A stretch of 64,000 bases of DNA from Sphingosinicella sp942492965. Its GTDB lineage: Bacteria > Pseudomonadota > Alphaproteobacteria > Sphingomonadales > Sphingomonadaceae. Position numbers and translations under genes: made by a program. Of this stretch, positions 1 through 8,839 are shown one piece after another; positions within the stretch are counted from its first letter, which is position 1, and every line of letters starts with the position of its first letter. The notes under the pieces are model-generated. The model saw nothing but the letters and a program-made list of their open reading frames with translations, ran no database searches and was not told the origin of the DNA. Location: the NCBI GenBank assembly GCA_942492965.1, contig OW818656.1:1-64000 (forward strand). Reading direction: 5' to 3'.

Positions 1-918
1 AGCTATTGGAGACCGCCCATAGCAAGCGCGCAAGAAGCTGAACCATGCCGGAACACCTGCGGTCAGGTGGGTTTCCAACGGGATGATTTCCATCGACACT
101 TGCAAGCCCGGCAACGGATGAAGCGTGGTTTGAGCAAGGAGTTCGGTGGTGCCTCGAGCGACGAGCCATTGGTAGATCGTTGGCTGTGTCAGTTCACGCG
201 CCGCGAAGGTGACGTGCAGTCGCCGGCCCGAATAGTCTTCCTTCGAATCCACAGCCTGCTGGTACAATTTGAAGATCTGGCTGTTTTCGATGATGCCCGG
301 ACTGCCAGCGCCTATGCGTTTGAAGAGGTTCGACCGCTTGATAGCGACATAGGCCGCAAACAGCCCACCATAGGAATCGCCCCAGAGACCGACGTCATTC
401 TCATCTATTCTGAACGTGGCCGCCAACGCCGGATGAAGCTCGCCTTCCAGAAAGCCGAGGAATTTGTCGGCGCCCGGCTTGCCGAACATGGCGAGATATC
501 GGTCGCCCTTCTCCTTGGACAGAAGCCCGGCCTGGACCGAATATTCCACCGCCTGAAGCATTGCTTCCGGAACAGCTTCGCCCGGTGGGAGCAGATCGCG
601 AACACGTAGCCACTGCCAATCCTGACTTTCCGCGTTGGAATAGCCGACCGAGACGAGGATGAAAGGAACCAAGGGCGATAGGCTGTCGCTCGGCATGGCC
701 TGATGAAAGGGCGCCGTCGCCGGAAAAAAGAGATTTCCATCAACTTGGTAGACCACTGGGAAACTCTGTGTCTCGTCGGCGTCATACTGTGCTGGAAGCG
801 TGACCCACGCTGAAAAACGTTCCCGTGCTATTTTCGAGTCTATCTCGAAATAGCGGGTCGATGGAAATAGCGAGCCGAACAAAGGTGCGGACTCGGCAAG
901 TTCGACTGACTTATCCAT
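1..918 (-). CDS. alpha/beta hydrolase, esterase D / Fes-like (partial, C-terminus outside window)
   Basis: The minus-strand frame is open from an ATG at 918 to the window edge, giving 306 codons without a stop. AAAAGGAAG precedes the ATG. Residues 180-185 read GDSYGG, the nucleophile elbow of alpha/beta hydrolases, with Ser182 as candidate nucleophile. The region before it (VVYQVDGN) matches the esterase D / enterochelin-esterase-like family. No signal peptide is obvious, unlike the related enzyme at 4991-5863. It lies 57 bp downstream of the DUF3422 gene on the same strand. The pairing with a TonB receptor suggests hydrolysis of an imported ester. The substrate is unknown. Confidence 0.8.
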   Translation of the reverse strand, partial: MDKSVELAESAPLFGSLFPSTRYFEIDSKIARERFSAWVTLPAQYDADETQSFPVVYQVDGNLFFPATAPFHQAMPSDSLSPLVPFILVSVGYSNAESQDWQWLRVRDLLPPGEAVPEAMLQAVEYSVQAGLLSKEKGDRYLAMFGKPGADKFLGFLEGELHPALAATFRIDENDVGLWGDSYGGLFAAYVAIKRSNLFKRIGAGSPGIIENSQIFKLYQQAVDSKEDYSGRRLHVTFAARELTQPTIYQWLVARGTTELLAQTTLHPLPGLQVSMEIIPLETHLTAGVPAWFSFLRACYGRSPIA

Positions 919-975
919 GATCTTCCTTTTCATCCTGTTTTTGAGTAACAATCTCGATACGTGCACCGAGCAAGA

Positions 976-2298
976 TTACCTCCCTCGGCGTGGTTCGGCT
1001 AAACGCAAAGCCTGGTCACCTTCTCGAAACAGCCGCCGCCGCATGATCTGGAGCGCCACCCAGACGGCGAGGACGATCAGGGGCGCGGCGATCCCCAATA
1101 GCGACGTCGGAGAAACGCCGTCCCAAACATGCTCGGCCGCCTTGACGGGATAAGAGATCAAACCCAGCAGATAATAGCTGATCGCGACCGCAGACAGGCC
1201 TTCCACCAGATGCTGGAGCTGCAATTGCATCCGCGCGCTCCGATCCATCGAAGCGAGCAGCCGTCCATTCTGATTTTCGATGTTGGTTTCAATACGCGTG
1301 CGCAACAAACTGGTAAACTGCACGGCCCGCCCGTTCAAAAGCGCGAGACGTTGGGACACAGCCGCGCAAGTCCGAATGGCGGGGTTGAAACGCCGGCTCG
1401 TGAAATCCGTCAGCGACTGAAACCCCTTGACCGGCTGCGCCTTCAGTTCGTGCAAGCGATCGGCGACGATGACAGCATAGGCGGCTGTCGCGCTCATGCG
1501 GAACTCTGTCTCGGCTGTGATAGAAAGCAACTCCTCGCTGTGTGTGGTAAGTGCCTTCAGCAAGTCATCGTCACGCTGATCACCATTGAGCAGAACCCGC
1601 CCCGTTTCGGCGAGCGCCCGTTCGATCTCGTCAAGCCGCGCCCAGGTCGTCCGTGCCACCGGCAGACCGAGCAAGGCGAGATTACGATAATTGCCCAGTT
1701 CCTGAAGCCGCTGAACACAGCTCGCCAGTTCAACGGGGGGCAAACCGTTGGCCGCGATCACGATCCGCCCATAGCCATCCTTGTGGATCCGGAAATCGCT
1801 CCAGATGCGCGCGCCGTCGGCCACATGGCATGAAACGAGGTGCGATTGCGTGAAATCGGCCGTCTCGACGAAAGGCCCGGCAGCCTCGTCGCTCGCCACG
1901 ACGATAAGGCGGGTCGCGCGGATGACATGACCCGGCGCTGTTTCCGCCCATTCGAGCGCAGCAGCGCTATCGATGCTATCGGGCCGACGCCAGCCGATAC
2001 CTTGTGCAGCAGCCCCGGTCATCGTGACGGTAATCGTGCTTGCCTCGCTATGTCGCTCCCAGGATGCCCGGACATCGGACGACCAGCGACCTTCGCGATG
2101 CCGCTCGCCTGTTATCCCGCAAACGCTGGGGAGAGCTGTGAGCGACAATTGCTCATCTGAATTCTGGCTCTGATCGACCGTCCGCACAAGCTGGATCAAC
2201 TGTGCCGGCAGCTCGAAAGCCGGAAAACGCCGCAGGTGCATCTCGCCAACGATTTCCGGGCGTTGCGGATGCTCGATGAAGCCGGGCGCTTGCGTCAT
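976..2298 (-). CDS. DUF3422 family membrane-anchored protein
   Basis: This is a protein of about 440 residues. Its N-terminus (FIEHPQRPEIVGEMHLRRF) resembles the HP-R--ILGE-H-RPF opening of DUF3422 proteins. The C-terminus has two hydrophobic segments (SAVAISYYLLGLISY and LLGIAAPLIVLAVWVALQI) before a basic tail (RRRLFREGD), as the family usually has. The biochemical function is unknown. The ATG at 2298 is preferred; an in-frame GTG at 2331 would add 11 residues and would abut a hairpin at 2339-2367. The gene lies downstream of the TonB receptor and upstream of an esterase, all on the same strand. Confidence 0.8.
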   Translation of the reverse strand: MTQAPGFIEHPQRPEIVGEMHLRRFPAFELPAQLIQLVRTVDQSQNSDEQLSLTALPSVCGITGERHREGRWSSDVRASWERHSEASTITVTMTGAAAQGIGWRRPDSIDSAAALEWAETAPGHVIRATRLIVVASDEAAGPFVETADFTQSHLVSCHVADGARIWSDFRIHKDGYGRIVIAANGLPPVELASCVQRLQELGNYRNLALLGLPVARTTWARLDEIERALAETGRVLLNGDQRDDDLLKALTTHSEELLSITAETEFRMSATAAYAVIVADRLHELKAQPVKGFQSLTDFTSRRFNPAIRTCAAVSQRLALLNGRAVQFTSLLRTRIETNIENQNGRLLASMDRSARMQLQLQHLVEGLSAVAISYYLLGLISYPVKAAEHVWDGVSPTSLLGIAAPLIVLAVWVALQIMRRRLFREGDQALRLAEPRRGR

Positions 2299-2338
2299 AT
2301 CAGGCGTGCCAAGGCGGGCCTGCGGCCACACCCTGGAA

Positions 2339-2367
2339 GATCCCGGCGGGACGAACCCGCCGGGATC
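2339..2367 (-). terminator. hairpin after TonB receptor gene
   Basis: A perfect inverted repeat, GATCCCGGCGGG / CCCGCCGGGATC with a 5-nt loop, lies 45 bp past the stop of the TonB receptor gene and just before the DUF3422 gene. There is no long U-run, so it may be a weak terminator or a processing/stability hairpin. Confidence 0.5.
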
Positions 2368-2411
2368 GAAATCAACATCGTCATGGCCAAGGCCAACGAT
2401 CGGGTTTCTCC

Positions 2412-4721
2412 TCAGAATGCGAAGCGAAGCTCCGCGCCGATGGTACGCGGCGTCAACGTATGCACACGCAGTGCGCCGGTCTGTCCAACGAGCAAGCCGG
2501 TTCCCACCGCGTCGAGCTGCCCCAGCGTATTGGTCATATTGTCGACAAAAACGGTCAACGTATAATCCCCGAACTTGACCCCGCCCCGCAAATTGATCGT
2601 GACAAAGTCATTGAGCGTCTGCCTCGTGGTAGGTTCGATCACCTCGTCGCGGAATATGATATCAGCACGTCCGAAAGCGGAACTGCGATCCGACAAGGGC
2701 GCTTCGTAAGCAACACCTGTCGAGACCGTCCACGGCGGTGCGAGCGGCAGGCGGTCGCCCTTGAACGCGTTCGCCTGCGGCGTGTCCTCGGCGACACGTG
2801 CATCAAGATACCCGAGCGACAGGTCGACCGAAAGGCGCTCGGTCGGGCGAAGCGTGGCGGCGAGCTCGAAGCCTTCGATCTTCGAACCTCCGATATTTGC
2901 GCCGAGGTTGAAGCCGCACTGAGGAAGGAAGACGTTCTGCTGCTGATTCTTCCAGTCGATGCGAAATGCCGCCGCGTCAAAGCTGAGGGCGCCGTTTCCG
3001 ACGCTTCCCTTGGTACCGACCTCATAATGCCAGAGATTGTCGGATTCGAACGTTGCGGGCGCGCTCGTATAGCCCAGCGCCTGAATTTCGGCGTCGCACG
3101 ATGAAGGGATCGCAATGATGTTGTTCGCACCGCCCCGACGGAAGCCCTTGCTGGCCGAACCGTAGAAGAGCAAATCGTCGCTGGGCTTATAGGCCAGGGC
3201 GAACCGGGGATTGATCCCGTCGTCGTCGGCCTTGAGATTGCTCGGGGGCGCTCCGAACAGGCCCGCGCGCACATCGGTGTTCTTGAACTTGTTTTTGAAA
3301 TAGCGCGCACCCGCCGTGAAGGTCAATTCGCTCGTGATGTTCCAATCGACCTCAGCAAAAGCGCCGAATTCGCGGGTGGTCGACACCCCATTCTGATCGA
3401 CCAGGATATCACTCGTCGCGAAGGGGAAGCCGAGCGCGTCATTGATTGCATCCGCTACGCCCGGCGAGCTCCAATAGAAGGTCCCGACTTGACGGGTATG
3501 TTGATAAAACAGGCCAGCCTGCCAATCAATCGCATGACGGCCAATCGACGACAACCGCAACTCTTGCGTGAAAACGTCGCGATCGTTCTTGTAGATATTC
3601 AGGCTCGGTGTGTTCCAGTCCGCCCCGAAGCTCACCAGTGTAGATTTCAGAAAATAGGTCAAATCTTCAATATTGAGGACTTTGTACCACGTTCCAGATG
3701 TGTTGCTGGTAAGATTTGCAAAGTCGCCGAAGTCATAGCTGACCGTCAGCGAGGCATTCCTGAATTCGGCCTCGCTGGGTTCTGCCGCAAATCCGCCAGT
3801 GGTGAGAGGCCGGTCCAGGGCATCGCTGAGAGGCACATCCCAATCCGAACGCGCGTCCAGCTTGGCTTTCTCGTAGATATAGCCGGCGGTAATCCGCAGG
3901 TTGCCGTCCGGTGAATAGACAAGCGAGGCGCGCCCACCGTAGGTCTTCTCATCGTCCTCGTTCATCACGAGCCCACCTTCCGGTATGGTCGTCGGATAAG
4001 CGGCGGGCACATTTTGCGCGCGGGGAAAACGATCGATCACGCCGTTTCGGAACACGCCATAGCCGGCGACGCGCAAGGCAAGCTGATCGGTGACGATCGG
4101 CAAATTGATCGCGGCGTCACCGCGATAATTGAACCCGCCACCTTTGGTGTCCGACAGCTCGATCCCGCCGGTCGTCTCGAACTCGTTCAGGTCCGCCTTG
4201 CGCGTCTGGACCTTGATGAGACCACCCATGGCCCGGGCTCCGTACAACGTGCCCTGCGGACCCTTGAGAACCTCAATGCGCTCGATATCGAACAGCTTGA
4301 GGTTGACACTACCGACGGGCGTATCATCGATATAGAAGCTCACCGGCGGATCGCTGAGACCGCCGCTCACGCCCCGGATAGAGAGCGTTACACCTTCTGT
4401 TCGACTGCTGGTCGGGCCGCGGGTGCTGAATGCAAGTCCTGGTACGCGATTCGCATAGTCATCGAAGTTTTCCGCACCGATTGCCGTCAGTTGCTCACCC
4501 CCAAGGACGCTGATGCTGATCGGGACGTCTTTCAGTCTTTCCTCGCGCTTACGCGCGGTAACGATGATCTCCGACGAACCAAATTGATCCAGCTCTGCAG
4601 CCGATGCCGGCGCGGCGCCCTGAGCACTGGCAGTCGCCCCACCCCCAATCGCAATCGCACTTGTTGCAATCCACAAAGCAGCTTTGGGGCCCATCGCAGG
4701 CCGATCCGAACTCCGTTGCAC
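2412..4721 (-). CDS. TonB-dependent receptor
   Basis: This outer-membrane receptor has 769 residues. A hydrophobic signal (AALWIATSAIAIGGGATASA) is followed by a TonB box EIIVTA at about residues 51-56. A plug domain follows (LKDVPISISVLGG, later VLKGPQGTLYGARAMGG), then a beta barrel ending in the terminal Phe typical of BAM substrates (AELRFAF). The start is GTG with GGGAGGAATTATC upstream. Such sphingomonad receptors take up diverse aromatic, steroid or siderophore-like compounds. The neighbouring esterases suggest an ester-containing substrate, but the ligand cannot be read from the sequence. Confidence 0.92.
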   Translation of the reverse strand: MQRSSDRPAMGPKAALWIATSAIAIGGGATASAQGAAPASAAELDQFGSSEIIVTARKREERLKDVPISISVLGGEQLTAIGAENFDDYANRVPGLAFSTRGPTSSRTEGVTLSIRGVSGGLSDPPVSFYIDDTPVGSVNLKLFDIERIEVLKGPQGTLYGARAMGGLIKVQTRKADLNEFETTGGIELSDTKGGGFNYRGDAAINLPIVTDQLALRVAGYGVFRNGVIDRFPRAQNVPAAYPTTIPEGGLVMNEDDEKTYGGRASLVYSPDGNLRITAGYIYEKAKLDARSDWDVPLSDALDRPLTTGGFAAEPSEAEFRNASLTVSYDFGDFANLTSNTSGTWYKVLNIEDLTYFLKSTLVSFGADWNTPSLNIYKNDRDVFTQELRLSSIGRHAIDWQAGLFYQHTRQVGTFYWSSPGVADAINDALGFPFATSDILVDQNGVSTTREFGAFAEVDWNITSELTFTAGARYFKNKFKNTDVRAGLFGAPPSNLKADDDGINPRFALAYKPSDDLLFYGSASKGFRRGGANNIIAIPSSCDAEIQALGYTSAPATFESDNLWHYEVGTKGSVGNGALSFDAAAFRIDWKNQQQNVFLPQCGFNLGANIGGSKIEGFELAATLRPTERLSVDLSLGYLDARVAEDTPQANAFKGDRLPLAPPWTVSTGVAYEAPLSDRSSAFGRADIIFRDEVIEPTTRQTLNDFVTINLRGGVKFGDYTLTVFVDNMTNTLGQLDAVGTGLLVGQTGALRVHTLTPRTIGAELRFAF

Positions 4722-4910
4722 GATAATTCCTCCCTCTCACGCCCACTTCGAGGCGCTCCCAAAAAATATATCTACTAAAACGCTGCCGCGATGCCGTGCG
4801 GCGCCAGACACGTTTCCCGTCCCGAACAAACGGATACCTGCCCTCAACTCGGGATGGGCTTAGCGCAAAGCCGAGCCAATATTTGCAACCGCATATCGAT
4901 TTTCTCGATG

Positions 4911-4935
4911 CTTACGGTGCATGATTGCCGTAAAG
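4911..4935. repeat. inverted repeat between esterase and TonB receptor
   Basis: TTACGG and CCGTAA are separated by 10 nt, in the gap between the 3' end of the esterase gene and the upstream side of the TonB receptor gene. It could be a weak terminator for the esterase or an operator for the receptor. There is no U-run to decide. Confidence 0.3.
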
Positions 4936-4990
4936 GTAAATCATGGCATCATTCATCGCCGGCATGAAAACAGACGTGTGCGTTTCTCCG

Positions 4991-5863
4991 TCATATATCT
5001 TTCGACGCCCAAGTCAGGTCCGAAGATTTGTTTCTATGCAATGCGCTCACAATTCGATTGAAGCTCCTGCCCATATCCTCGTAAAAATCCATGCTCCCGG
5101 ACATTTCCTTGGAGCCCATTGAAAGAAACATTCTGGTTGGATGAACCAGTTTCTCCTTCAAGCGCGCCTCAAATTGCGCGACATAGTCCGTTGACGTTGT
5201 GAATACGCCCGGGCTGCCCAGCCAATATCGATCAAAAAGCTTCGATTGGCGCAAGAAGGCGTAGAATGTGAATGTTCCGCCGAAGGAGTCACCGACAACA
5301 CCGGCCGGCCTGTTGGTCGTATTGTATTTTGCGCGAATGAGCGGGTCGAGCTCGTTTTCAAGAAATTCCAGAAAATTGTCCGCGCCGCCCGGAACGATTT
5401 TCGAAGCCTGCGCCATGCGCTTGCTGAGTGAAGCAGGAACAGAATCCTTCATCGTGTAATCGCGGGTCCGAGCATTTTCGGCGTCTACCGGATAGTCGAC
5501 GCCAACCAGCAAGACAGGCTTGTAGCCGGGGTTGACCAAATCGACGGATTGCAGTGTGCAAATTGTTGCCGCCACCGCCAGCGCAAACGACCCATCGAGA
5601 ACATAGACGACATCAAGTGGCGGGCCCTTCGCATCCGCACGCAAGGGATTTGATTTTGGATGCGACCAGACGCCGACCGCCATCTTGTCGCCGACGGCGC
5701 TGGATTGATACTCAAACGCCTCACTATTCCTGAGAGGCCATGGGGAGCCGGTGCTCTTGAGCCCGCCGCCTGTTTCGGCATGAGCCGGCGCCACATTCAC
5801 ATGTGATGCGCCCATCATGGCGGCCACCGTCAAACCCGACCCAAGAAACTCTCTTCTTTCCAT
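4991..5863 (-). CDS. secreted alpha/beta hydrolase (Tat-type signal), esterase D / Fes-like
   Basis: This is a 290-residue enzyme. It begins with a twin-arginine-like signal (ERREFLGSGLTVAAMMGAS, then APAHA), suggesting export, probably folded, to the periplasm. The nucleophile elbow is GDSFGG at about 191-196 with Ser193. VVYVLDGS in the N-terminal half parallels VVYQVDGN in the partial hydrolase at 1-918, so the two are paralogues, one exported and one apparently cytoplasmic. An in-frame GTG lies directly before the chosen ATG. A 16-bp palindrome matching the MarR-linked operator lies about 200 bp upstream (6061-6076). The substrate is unknown. Confidence 0.82.
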   Translation of the reverse strand: MERREFLGSGLTVAAMMGASHVNVAPAHAETGGGLKSTGSPWPLRNSEAFEYQSSAVGDKMAVGVWSHPKSNPLRADAKGPPLDVVYVLDGSFALAVAATICTLQSVDLVNPGYKPVLLVGVDYPVDAENARTRDYTMKDSVPASLSKRMAQASKIVPGGADNFLEFLENELDPLIRAKYNTTNRPAGVVGDSFGGTFTFYAFLRQSKLFDRYWLGSPGVFTTSTDYVAQFEARLKEKLVHPTRMFLSMGSKEMSGSMDFYEDMGRSFNRIVSALHRNKSSDLTWASKDI

Positions 5864-6060
5864 CACAGCGCTTCCCCACCCTCCTGAATTTTTTTGGGCC
5901 TCTTCTCCTGCCGTCTCAGGCAGAATCCTTCATCCGCAATCGTCCCGAGAACGCAGATCCCTCTGCGCCGGACGATGCGAGCCAGCGGTCGTTGCCTTTC
6001 CGAACGAGCATCTTGATGGAGACCCGCCTATTCTTTCTGGAATAAAACTATCAAAAATTC

Positions 6061-6076
6061 AGTTGAGATGTCAACA
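6061..6076. promoter_or_regulatory. candidate MarR operator (esterase promoter)
   Basis: AGTTGAGATGTCAACA matches 14 of 16 positions of the perfect palindrome at 10165-10180. It lies in the gap upstream of the exported esterase gene. Assignment to the MarR protein at 10295-10813 is inference from sequence sharing. Confidence 0.6.
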
Positions 6077-6102
6077 TATTTATGCGCAACCGGACACCTT
6101 GC

Positions 6103-7404
6103 CTAGCACTCGGCATCCGCTTTCATCGTGCGCGAAGCGAGAAGGAAGCAGACGCCTCCAGGCAGCAGCGACGCAAAGGCGATCACCATCGCGATGCGCA
6201 GACCCATCGCCGAGCCGTAGGAGGCGCCAAAGCCGTCGCTGAGCAGTCCGGTCAACACCGGTCCGCCCCCAAGTCCAATCGAATTCATCATGAAGTACAG
6301 CATCGCGATCGCCGTCGCCCGGCGCTGCGACCCACAAATGATATGAATCCCCGCAAACATCGATGGACCAGCGCTGAACATCACGCATCCTCCGATCAGC
6401 GTACCGATCACAAAAATCGTAAAATCGCTCGTCAGTAGCGCGGCGAGATAGAAAGGCAGCGCCGCGATTATCAATGCGCCTGTAAGAAACGGCACCGCTG
6501 CGGGACTGCGACGCCCCAGCCTATCGGTGAGATATCCACCAACCAGCGCGCCGAAGATAGCGGTCACCGTCGAGATCGTGCCGAAAACGGCTCCAGCGCG
6601 CGCAAGCGGCAGATCAAAACTGCGCATGAGGTGCGAAAGCATAAAGATCAGCGCCCCGTAGCTCACGATGCCGAAGAATACGCTACCTGCAACCTGCCAG
6701 CAGAAACTCGGCTTTCGCACGAGCGCCGCGAGTGAAGGACCGAAACGCTCGCGTTTCATCCGATCTTCGGTTCGGGGCAACATCTGGCGCGGCTCGCGCA
6801 GGGTGAAATGAACGACAACAACAATGAGCAAGCTGGCGAGTCCGAACGTCACGAACATGGCACGCCAGCCAAAATGACTCGCGATCTGCGTCCCGCCGAT
6901 CAGTGCCCCCGCATAGCCGGCCACGCCCGCCATGATGAAGATGCCAAGCGCCCTGCCCCGCACCTCCGGCGGGAAATAATCGGCGATCAGGCTTTGCGAA
7001 GTCGGCAACGCCCCGGACTCTCCGCCGCCCACTGCGAGGCGGGCGAGAAACATCTGCGTAAAATTCTGGGCCGCGCCGCAGATCGCGGTCATAAGACTCC
7101 AGAATGTGATAGAGACCGCGATGATAAGCTTGCGATTGCCGCGATCAGCCAGTCGTGCGATCGGCAACCCCAAGGTCGCGTAGAACAGGGCAAACGCGGC
7201 GCCGGTCAGCAACCCCATCTGCGTATCGGTGGCCTGAAATTCGGCTTTGATCGGCTCGATCGCGACGCTCATGATCTGGCGATCGATATTGCTGACCGTC
7301 GAGACGAGGAACAATACCGCAAGCATCGACCATCGCCGTGCGGGCGAAAATAGCAGCCAGGGCTGCGCGATCGCGGGATCGCTGCTCGGGGGCGCGTCTG
7401 CCAT
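6103..7404 (-). CDS. MFS transporter, spinster-like
   Basis: This is a 433-residue major facilitator with about twelve hydrophobic segments. The first half carries an early NIDRQIMSVA motif on helix 1 and the loop 2-3 motif GLPIARLADRGNRK, both typical of the spinster-type MFS group. Its start codon shares one base with the stop of the FAD oxidase gene (TGATG), so the two are translationally coupled. It is the last gene of the amidohydrolase / oxidase / MFS operon and probably moves the substrate or product of those enzymes across the inner membrane. The ligand is not identifiable. Confidence 0.88.
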   Translation of the reverse strand: MADAPPSSDPAIAQPWLLFSPARRWSMLAVLFLVSTVSNIDRQIMSVAIEPIKAEFQATDTQMGLLTGAAFALFYATLGLPIARLADRGNRKLIIAVSITFWSLMTAICGAAQNFTQMFLARLAVGGGESGALPTSQSLIADYFPPEVRGRALGIFIMAGVAGYAGALIGGTQIASHFGWRAMFVTFGLASLLIVVVVHFTLREPRQMLPRTEDRMKRERFGPSLAALVRKPSFCWQVAGSVFFGIVSYGALIFMLSHLMRSFDLPLARAGAVFGTISTVTAIFGALVGGYLTDRLGRRSPAAVPFLTGALIIAALPFYLAALLTSDFTIFVIGTLIGGCVMFSAGPSMFAGIHIICGSQRRATAIAMLYFMMNSIGLGGGPVLTGLLSDGFGASYGSAMGLRIAMVIAFASLLPGGVCFLLASRTMKADAEC

Positions 7405-8810
7405 CAGTTCGGCGCGAAGATCTTGCCGGGATTGAAGATGCCGGCAGGATCAAGCGCATGTTTGATTGCACGCATGAGATCGACGCCATCACCAAGTTCG
7501 TCGACGAGCGCGGCCTGCTTGCCAATGCCGATGCCGTGCTCGCCGGTGCAGGTTCCATCCATTGCCAGCGCGCGTACAACCAGGCGGGCGTTGAACGCCT
7601 CCACTTCCGCCCACTCATCGGGCACTTCCGGATCGAGCGCGAAGCAGACGTGAAAATTACCATCGCCGACATGCCCGCAAATCGTCGCTGGTACCGAGCA
7701 GGTCGAGAGGTCCCGTTTTGTCTCGGATATGCATTCGGCGAGTCGGCCGATCGGGACGCAGACATCAGTCGCCCAGCCCGCCGAACCCGGACGCAGGCCA
7801 AGCGTGGCATAATAGGCCTCATGCCGTGCCTTCCAGAGCCGCGATCGTTCTTCGGGAAGGGACGACCAGGCAAATGCGCCGCCGCCATTGCTGCCGGCGA
7901 GCTCTTCGACCGTTGTAACCTGTTCGTCGACAGAGGCCTGCGATCCGTGGAATTCGAAGAACAATGTGGTCTTTTCGGGGTAGCCCAGCTTGGACCAGCG
8001 ATTGACCGCACGCATCTGAGCGTCATCAAGTATCTCCGCGCGCGCCAGCGGCACGCCGAGCTGGATCGCCTGGATCACGGTCGTTGCCGCGCCTTCAAGC
8101 GTTTCGAAGCTGCAGACGGCCGACGAGATCACCTCGGGAATGGGGTGAAGGCGAAGCGTCACCTCGGTAATGATCCCGAGCGTGCCTTCGGCGCCGACGA
8201 ACAACCGGGTCAGGTCATAGCCCGCCGCAGACTTGCGCGCACGGCGAGCAGTACGGATTTCACGGCCGTCGGCGGTGACGACACGCAGGCCGAGCACCGC
8301 CTCGCGCATCGTGCCGTAGCGGACAGCGTTGGTGCCAGAGGCCCGCGTTGATGCCATGCCGCCGATCGTCGCGTCGGCGCCGGGGTCGACGGGGAAGAAC
8401 AGCCCCTGATCGCGAAGATGGTTGTTAAGCGCGATCCGGGTTACGCCGGCTTCGACGGTGACATCGAAATCGTCTGGATTGACGCTGAGGACGCGATTCA
8501 TCCGGCTCATGTCGAGAGAAATACCTCCGGCGATCGGGAGCGCGCTCCCCTCGATCGAGGTCCCGGCGCCATAGGCTGTGAGCTTGACATCGTGCGCTGC
8601 ACATAAGCCGACGACGAAAACGACCTCGTCGGTGTTTTCCACGAAGACGACCGCGTCCGGCAGGCACGATGGAAAGTGCGTTTCGCTATGGCCATGCTGT
8701 GAGCGGACCGCCTCTGAATAGCTCACGCGCGCGCCCATTCGGTCATCGAGGGCGGCGCGCGCTGCGGCCGGCAATCCCGGGCGCGGCGAAATCTCTCCGA
8801 CAGTTTTCAT
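7404..8810 (-). CDS. FAD-linked oxidase (GlcD / D-lactate dehydrogenase-like)
   Basis: This 468-residue flavoprotein is of the PCMH/VAO type. The N-terminal FAD domain has AYGAGTSIEGSA at about residues 75-86 and the PGADATIGGMAST loop. The C-terminal cap ends with the TCTGEHGIGIGKQ motif typical of GlcD-like 2-hydroxyacid dehydrogenases. The ATG at 8810 is chosen because GGAG lies nine bases upstream; a TTG at 8843 overlapping the previous stop is the alternative. It probably oxidises a 2-hydroxy acid released by the upstream amidohydrolase and passes electrons to the respiratory chain. Exact substrate unknown. Confidence 0.88.
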   Translation of the reverse strand: MKTVGEISPRPGLPAAARAALDDRMGARVSYSEAVRSQHGHSETHFPSCLPDAVVFVENTDEVVFVVGLCAAHDVKLTAYGAGTSIEGSALPIAGGISLDMSRMNRVLSVNPDDFDVTVEAGVTRIALNNHLRDQGLFFPVDPGADATIGGMASTRASGTNAVRYGTMREAVLGLRVVTADGREIRTARRARKSAAGYDLTRLFVGAEGTLGIITEVTLRLHPIPEVISSAVCSFETLEGAATTVIQAIQLGVPLARAEILDDAQMRAVNRWSKLGYPEKTTLFFEFHGSQASVDEQVTTVEELAGSNGGGAFAWSSLPEERSRLWKARHEAYYATLGLRPGSAGWATDVCVPIGRLAECISETKRDLSTCSVPATICGHVGDGNFHVCFALDPEVPDEWAEVEAFNARLVVRALAMDGTCTGEHGIGIGKQAALVDELGDGVDLMRAIKHALDPAGIFNPGKIFAPN

Positions 8811-8839
8811 TGGTGTTGCTCCAAGGGTGGCGGCGCGTC

